A stretch of 64,000 nucleotides of DNA from Echinometra lucunter. Taxonomy: Eukaryota > Echinodermata > Echinoidea > Camarodonta > Echinometridae. This document shows positions 11,164 through 19,793 of this stretch, one piece after another (the stretch's first letter is position 1; each line of letters opens with the position of its first letter). Under the pieces are notes generated by a model, which had not been told where the DNA came from, ran no database searches, and saw only the letters and a program-made list of their open reading frames with translations. The stretch spans positions 25,148,642 through 25,212,641 of the forward strand of contig CM057167.1 of assembly GCA_029962745.1 (NCBI GenBank), given 5' to 3'. A program made the position numbers and the translations under genes.

Positions 11164-14100
11164 GTAGGTATTCCTATGTAGAGGAAGAACAAATACTAGT
11201 AATTGGATATGAACGTTATCTAGATCATAATGTTGTTAATTTCTTCTTCTTCTTCTTCTTTTTCTTTTGGTTCTTCTTCTCCTCCCCCTTATTCTTCTTC
11301 ATCTTCTCCTTCTTCCTCTTCATCTTCTCCTTCTTCCTCATCTTCCTCCTTTTCTCCTCCTTTTTCTTCTCCCTCGTATATTTGAATGGGGACCAGCAGC
11401 TATAGACCAATCGGGCTTATCGTTGAGGGCAGCAGATGATTAGCCATTGCCGTGGTGTCCCGCCACAGAATTACATACAATCAGCATACAGCACGCAAAG
11501 ATTACACACTATGGGGGACACCGCAGTAATGGCGCTGCCTACAAATCGATTTTCAGATCGGTCTATAGGCAACCATTTCCTGCTAGAGGTATAGATAGCG
11601 AAATAGTTGTTGCTCTGGTTTAATCTTGCATTCAAGGGTGTAGTGCAGGATTATAGTGATAAAAGCAAGTTGTTGATCTTCAAGACTTTAGCAATCTCAT
11701 AACTTCATTATTTTCATTAGACTTCTCACATTTTCCAACTGCCCTGCTATTTCTCGCATTTTTAGTGTTAAATAAAACATGATAACAATATAGACTTCCC
11801 CTTTAAGATATAAATTTACTGAAAGTACTGAAAAACATGTGTTCAGTGAATTCCCTGCCGAATACTGCATGTTGGAGAGTCTGACCCCTGGCACAGAAAA
11901 TCCTATGTTTTAATCAAATTCACCTCCAGGCATAGAAAAACATCAGTAGGAGTTTAAGCACCCAGGAGCTTTAGTGCATAAAAGTAGTTGGTAGAACTGA
12001 TCTTCGAGTGGGTGTAGTGTTTCCATCCTAAGTGAAATCACTACTTCTTTCCATGCCTAAGTGAAATCATCACTTCTTGAAAAATTGATTTATTCTTTTA
12101 CTTTTATCTTCATGTTATGTTATGTCTTCTTCCTTTTTCTTTTTCATTCTTCCTCAGTCTTGTCATTCCTCATTACCTTTTTCATACCTTTTTCTTCCTT
12201 TTTTTTTCAATCTGTTTCTTCCATGTTGTTGCTCTTGTTATATGCTGTAACAATCCTCCTGTTTTATGGTTTATTCTTGTTCCCCTCCCCTTTATCTATC
12301 TCCTTGATCACATTTCAGAGCTGCCTTTTCACTATGTGAAACTTTCCTTTCCAATATTTCCAGTTCCATCATTACATATAATTTAAAAATGGTCATTTTG
12401 ATTATAGTCTTCCAAAATACAGTGCGACCTCGCTTATCCGGCCTTCATTTCTCCGGACTCCTCTATTAACCGGCCGCATGTCCTGGCCAGCTTCCCTCTT
12501 TTATTCTTCATCCAATTCACCTAAAAGCCTGGGAGACGGAAACATCATGGGCAATTTTCCATTTCATTTTATTTTATTTTCATCTCGTACAAACAGAAAG
12601 ATGCTATTGATCATTTACAATCATGCACAACACCAAGGAAGTAGATATTTTACAGCATAAAGACCACTCTACCTTATAAATTTTCATAGAAAAGATGTCC
12701 CACTAAATTGCTCTCATATCCGGCCATTTCACTTATACGGATGGGCACTGGTGCCGACGACGCAGCCGGATAAGCGAGGTCAGACTGTATTTACATTTAA
12801 AGAAAGTGTTGAAAAACTGTGCCTTTTACAACATGTCTAAAATATGACCTTTGACAGACAAACATACCATGTACATGTACCTCTGGGTGCCTGGAAAACG
12901 TCAACAAGGGTTTAAGTATCCAGGATGCTGGCTGCATGAAGGCGGTGTTGGTAGAATTGGTCTTGAACTGGCTGAGTGGGTGTAGTGTTTCATTGCTTGA
13001 GTGCAAGGATGTCACTGGGGTTACAGGCTGTGTGAGGCACTCAATGATTCCTAGAGGTGCAGATGCAATTTATGGGGATGATAGTGGGTGATGTTTAGTG
13101 GTAAAAGGTTTATAGGCATTGGTTAACATTGTTATAATTTTTAAAAAACTCATTTTGCTACTTGAAAATGGGATAAACATAAGGGTTATAGTGTAAAAAC
13201 ATCAGTCTGAAAGTTTCAAAGTATAATATTGACAGGAAATATTTTTAAATATTAGAAATGTGAACCATCGTTTGAAAAATATATCGGGTCGGTTGCACAG
13301 ACTAGAAGTAAGGACTGCGCATGCGCACATGGCTCACCAGACTGTAATGTGTGTATTGGGGTATCATGCTGAAGGAGGCAGATAACATTTTTTACCTCGA
13401 GCAAAACGGTCCTCGTATTTATTGTCCCTGAGACAAAAAATAATAAAATCACACTTTGCGTCTTACTAACAGCTTTTCATTCCACATTATGGTTAGTTTC
13501 AGGGTTTTTGAGTACAAATACAAGTACTTATACACGTTTCATCTTAGTTTGAGAATTTTTTAAATCAGCTGCTCACAAAGTTAGCCAATGCCTTTAAGGA
13601 GAGAAGAAAGCTTGTAAATACCCATTACTAGAATTTGGATTCACTTGGGAAAGAGGGAGGAGGAAGGGGGGGGGGGAGGCTATAGTATCTCAGTTTTCTC
13701 CATCAGCTGGAGGAAGTCTTCAGTCCTCCTGAATACAGCATTTCGTTTAAAAATTTCACAGAATTCACAAAATTCAGTTTTCTTAAGATTTAGATTCAAA
13801 TAAAGTGTTCAAATGCAGTTCATTGGTAGAATTGATCTTGAACTGACTGAGTGGGTGTAGCATTTCATTGATTGGATGCAGGATGTCGCTGCTGAGGTTA
13901 CCGGCTGTGTGAGGCACTTGATGATTCCCGGAGGTGCATAGATGTAGATGCAGTTTAAGGATTAAGGTTTAAGAAGAGAAGGAAGGTTGTAGAATGCTCA
14001 TACTAGAATTTGGATGCACTTGGGAAAGAGGGAGGGGACAGGGATAGTACACCTCAATTCCTATGCATGTTTTTAGACCTCTAGGAGCCTAATATACAAA

Positions 14101-17100
14101 TGTTGGACCATGCTATTTTTTTGACAATTGCTTCCTTTGCGAATCATTTGCGTACCCCATGAAAATTCGCCTTTAAAGAAGTGCAGTAATACATGCAGCC
14201 ATGTGCTTGTTATTCTCCTTCTTGACACAAATCCAAAGGTTTCTCAAAGAGAAGTCAGAAAGGTTAAAGTGATTCCACAATGGTAATTGTTTTTTTTTTT
14301 TTTTTTTTATATGTGATCAAGAATAGAATTCTAAGAAGAATAACATTATTTAAAAATTTGATGATTTTTAAACAAAATCAATGCATTTTGGCTAATTTTC
14401 TCATAAAAAGTCACGAGTTGACCAAAAAATTTGAGTATGAAGTAAAAGTGGGTACCCAGCTATGTATTATACATTATGTATTATACCTTGCGCGCATTTT
14501 GCTAGAATTGCGCGACAAAGTACCCACTTTGACGTCAAAGTGGGTACCCAGTTGAAACTGGGTCACAGCTGAGGGGTCAAAAATATCCTGAAATCTTACC
14601 ACATTTGGGGGTTTCCTTGGCAACACGACTTCTAAAAAAATTTTAGGCAGATGATTTTCTGTTAATAAAATCATGCTCTTTTAAATGAACTAACATTGTT
14701 TCAGCATTGGGTACCCCCTTTAAAGGAAATCATTTGATGCTGATACTTTTTTGTTGCAATCTGTAGCTCCAGTGTGTATTTCAGATGTTGAAGAGCAAAG
14801 TTACATGTAGACTCAAGAAGAGCCAGCTATAGAGCTCAGTTGTATGTTTGACACAGATCACAAGCTTCTTGAAATCCCAAGGTGTTTAACATGAGAAAAA
14901 GAGTCCATTCGATATTGACCTTTTTTCATGATCTGTAGCTGTTTCATTAAGTGTTGAAGAGTGTAAAGAAAGACCTTCACTGTTGAAATGCTATAGCTTT
15001 GTGCATATTAGTTGCTTTCTTGACACATATCTGAAGGTTTTTCAAGGTTATATGAGAAAGGGAGCCCATTCCATGTCAACTAAATCGTAATCTGTGAGAT
15101 CTATTGACATTGGGTGGATATGCTGTGACTTATTGGGTTAATGCATCCTTGTTAAAGGCCCTTTCAGACTTAAGGATATTCTCATGTTTTTAAAATCCAT
15201 AATGTTTCTTAAAGTACCACTATTGGTTATTACATTTTTTTTTTTTTTTTTTGGGGGGGGGGGGGGTGTCTATCTCACATTATGTTTTCCCTTTTTTGCC
15301 AACTCTTTTATCTTTATCCCCTGCAGATTTGTAATTTTCGGAACATTGGATATTGGATGATCTATTTTGCATATATGTCAATCTATGATTTTTATCATCT
15401 CACATTTTTGGCCATTTTCATCCTCTGCAGTTTTATACATTTACTAATATCAATCATGACATGTTCTCTTTGATACACTGTTCCTTGCTGTATTTCTCCT
15501 CTCAATATTCCTTTTTCCCTCTGCAAATTTGTAATGTAGAAACTCAAAGTGTCTAGATATTGGGGCGGAATCCGAGTTAGAAAGTGGACTCTTTATTTTA
15601 TGATTACATATAATCTTTTTTTTTCTGTACATTTGTAATGTAGAGACACACAAGTGCCTAGATAATATGGGGGGGGGGGGGGGAGCCCGGGGGGATATGT
15701 CTCATTGAGACCTGTACATCATCTGCGTAAATCACTTTCTGCAAAGCACCCTAAACGGGGATTAAAGTAGGATGGAAATAATGTATTACATCTCCGATTT
15801 GTATACCCTTAACGGGGATTTCATGCAAGGATTGCATCATTATCTCCTAATTACGTAACATTTTCCCGGATTTTCCTGATTTTGATACCCTTTTTTCTGA
15901 TTTTACCTGTTTTTGATACCCTAAATGGGATCCCTGGGTTCCCCGTCCGGTGCTGAAAAACAACCCTTTTTCTACGTTTTTGTTTACGCGGATGGTGTAC
16001 AGGCCTCAATGAGACATATCCCCCCGGGGGGGGGGGGGGATGAAGGAAAAAGAATAAATGGACACTGTTATTACTATTCTAAGATTATATATCATCTGTT
16101 TGGAGCCAGAAGGGTGTTAAGTTATTAGTATTCTGTGATTGTCATCTTCTCTCCTCTGCAGATTCGTAATGTAGAGACACACAAGTGCCTAGATAATATG
16201 GGGAGGAAGGAGAATGAGAAAGTGGGCATCTTTTCCTGTCATGGCCAAGGTGGCAATCAGGTGAGTCACTTTTCTTGTGCTCAGCGGAAGGACACAGACT
16301 GTTAAACAGGGAGAAATATGCCATTTATTAAAAGTATAACCCTCCACTACCTACATCTACACAATCAGTGGCATAGTCAGGATTATTCAACAAAGGGGGA
16401 GGCCAAACGTGGTGTGTGGGGGGGGGGGGGGAGGGGTTATGGGTATTATATACCTTGACTTTTTAATTATATGTTGTTTAGGTTTTTTTTAGGGGATGAG
16501 CAAGGAGAGGGCCTTGGCCCCCTTGTGGGTACCTTGTAATTCTAGGGTAAGGATAATTACAGGGCAGGCAGGAAGGGCAGGAGTACTGGCCGCTCTGAAA
16601 ATGGCATCATTCTAGTAGTTTTATTTGTGTTTGGGACCTTCATTTGATGTCCGTATGGACAGATGTTTCCTAGCCGTGAAAACTGAATGAAAGTAATCGT
16701 GGGCAGGGTAGAATGGGCACACATGCCCCTTGGTTCCAACTAGGGCCCCACCACATAAAGTTTTCCATTGATGGTAACTTTGCCATCAATGGTAACTTTC
16801 ATGGAAACTTTGAATTTGATTGGCTGTCGAGCAATGTTACCAAGGTAGTTACCATTGATAGCAGTTACCTGCAATTTATGGCAAGTTTTATGCAACAGGC
16901 CCTGGTGTTTATTGTCCATATACATGTATGTGTGGTATTGTGCTGTGTTGATTTGTCGCAGAAGTTTACATGTCTTGTATATGTACATATATATGTTTAT
17001 ATTTGCTTGCAGTCAGTACCAGAGGAGTATATACGCTTCTATAACACTGCGGTAATCCTCAACCATCCAAAGAAAGCCTGCTATGAAATGAGCAATAGTG

Positions 17101-19739
17101 CATACTTAGTTGCATATAAAAGAATGGAATGGCACGAAATTGCATAGGAACTGAATGTTATGTAATAAGTTCAGAAATAGAACTGGCACATGAAGGGTTT
17201 ATGCAGAACGGGTTTGTAAAGGGGCATGAATTAGAGGCATTATGCATAAATTTTTGAAGCATTAGATTGCATGAAAATATAGAAGTAAAAATGGATAATT
17301 TCAAATGTGAATTTGAATGCCTTCTTAAGATACTGTCAGTGGAAGTGTCGTGGTGTAGTGGTTCATTCACAGGACTCTCAGTCAAAGGGTTGAGGGATCG
17401 AATCCCAGCCGGGCACTAACATGCTTTGGCAAGATTTTGAAGTTCTCTTTGCTTGAATTGCTGCAGAGAAACCAAAAATTTATTTCGGTCAGATTTGTCT
17501 TTGCTAACATTTCTTGTTTTCTAGTCATGCAGTCTCAATCAACCAATCAAAAGAGGGTTTTGTTTTTATTCCTTAGAAGGATAAATTTTCAGTGAAAATG
17601 TTTATTAATTTTGTACTGTTTCTTCATGACTTTACAAATTTCTATGAAACCAAGAGTAAAATTCTTTATGGATTTTCAAATAATTTTAGCTACTAATAAT
17701 GCATGTGCGTAGTCCTCAATGATATTTCAATTCATTTCCATATAAATCTGACTATCAAAATTCATTAAATTTGTTACAACAGGAACATGTCAGGTCTTTT
17801 GTTCTGTTGAACATGCATGTATCTCTGTGTTTAGATTTTGCTTAATTGCATGTTACCATTTTGCGACGACCTTACATGTGACTTCGAATAACACTAATGC
17901 ACAAATTTTCATTTGGATAAAATTGCTTCAGTTTAACATTTAGCATTTTTTCTTACGTATGCATTAGTTTTTTTTTGTTTTTTTTTTAATCAATGTTGGA
18001 CTTTGACTAGTGGTAGCTCAAAACTTTCATTATGTCAGCAGATGCTGTGTTTTATATAACATGTGTTTAATATGTAGAAATTTAATACTACTTCTTGATA
18101 ACCATGACAAGAACTTTGAGTGTTTAATACTTACATCAAAACCAAAACTCAGAACATGACACGAAATTAAATTACTAATGTAACATGTGTTGTGAATAAT
18201 CGTACACATATCAGGTAACTGGTATTTTGCCTTTTTTTTTTCCAAGATGCATCGTTTAACCACAATACATTGGTTTGTTCTTTCCTGTTTCTCCCTAGAT
18301 ATTTGCCCTAACCAAGCAGAACGAGATCAAGCACGATGATCTATGTTTAGATGCCTCGGCTAATTCACATTATAAAGATGTAGTCATGATAAAATGTCAT
18401 GGGAAGCATGGTAACCAGGAGTGGCTTTACAAAGAAGATGTGAGTATAAGAAACCTGTATATAAAGACCGCTAAAACCCATTAAACACTAAGGCTGGAAT
18501 TCACAAAGGTGGTTTAAATTTAGTCCATGGTTTAGGCAAATTTTGTGGTACAAGTGTGCTTGATTTAGCGTGTACACTAAGATAGGTCCAATGATAAACG
18601 CGCGTGTGTGGCAAAGGGCGCTAGATTTACGCTTGTTGCTATGGTTTAGACATCGGTTTATGTAAATTCATGCTTAGATTAATTTACATAGACCGTGGTC
18701 TAAACTATGGCAACAAGCATTGATTTACATAAACCGTGGTCTAAACCATGGTAACAAGTGTAAATTTGGCGCCCTTTGCCACACGCAAGCGTTTATCGTT
18801 GGACCTTTCTTAGGGTACGCGCTAAATCAAGCACACTTACACCACAAAATTTGCCTAAACCATGGACTAATTTAAACCACCTTTGTGAATTCCGGCCTAA
18901 AGGCCACTGTACACTATGCGATCGGTCTGTGACCCAATTTTCGAAAAATTTGTTAGAGCATTTGCTATGAACATTCAAATATGTAAAATCTTAACGATCT
19001 AAGTTCTGAATGGTCCTATACAATCAAAATTCCAGGCTATTGCAAGCCTTCTGTAGGAATAAAAACAAACTCAATTCCAAATCGTAGTATCGTCATAGCA
19101 GTCTTGTGATCGGCTATGATTTGATGCCGATTTGGCCTTTACTCCAACCGAAAGGCTTGCAGTTAACCACTATTTCGATTTTAGTATTCCTGTGATTATT
19201 CTGAACTTCAAATAAGATAATTTTACTTGTTTAAACTTTCGTATTTAATGCAACATGCGATTTGTTTGAAAATCGGGTCGCAGTCGGATCGTATAATATG
19301 TGGTGGGCTTAAGCCGGAGATACATGTAAATGTAACCTGGCCTGGAGCCCGTTGCATAAAACTTTGGCTGGAGTTTTTTTATGGCAAAATTTGAGGAAAT
19401 TACAGCAAAAAAAAAATTTGCCATAGTTTTCCATTACATAAAAATTTGCCAGACTTTTTTTTTTGCCAGAAAAAATGTCTGGCAAAAGTTTTATGCAACG
19501 GGCCCCTGGGGTCTGTGGAAAATGCATGTTATATTGCAATCAAATTGTGCTCAATAGGTTTAATAAAGGGGACAAGGAAAAAAAGTGAAAAAGTGGGAAG
19601 TATGGCAACCAGAAGTGGCTATACAAAGAAAATGTAAACACAGGAAACCTTGATATAAAGCACACTTAAGGAAGGCAAGATAGTTGGACTTTATTGACAG
19701 GTTGTGTTTCTATACAGGTTCTTAATGATGGTTACATGC

Positions 19740-19793
<54 letters not shown>

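Noticed and set aside
17345..17415. Possible tRNA gene
   Set aside because: A- and B-box words are present but the cloverleaf does not close and SINE-like sequence follows.
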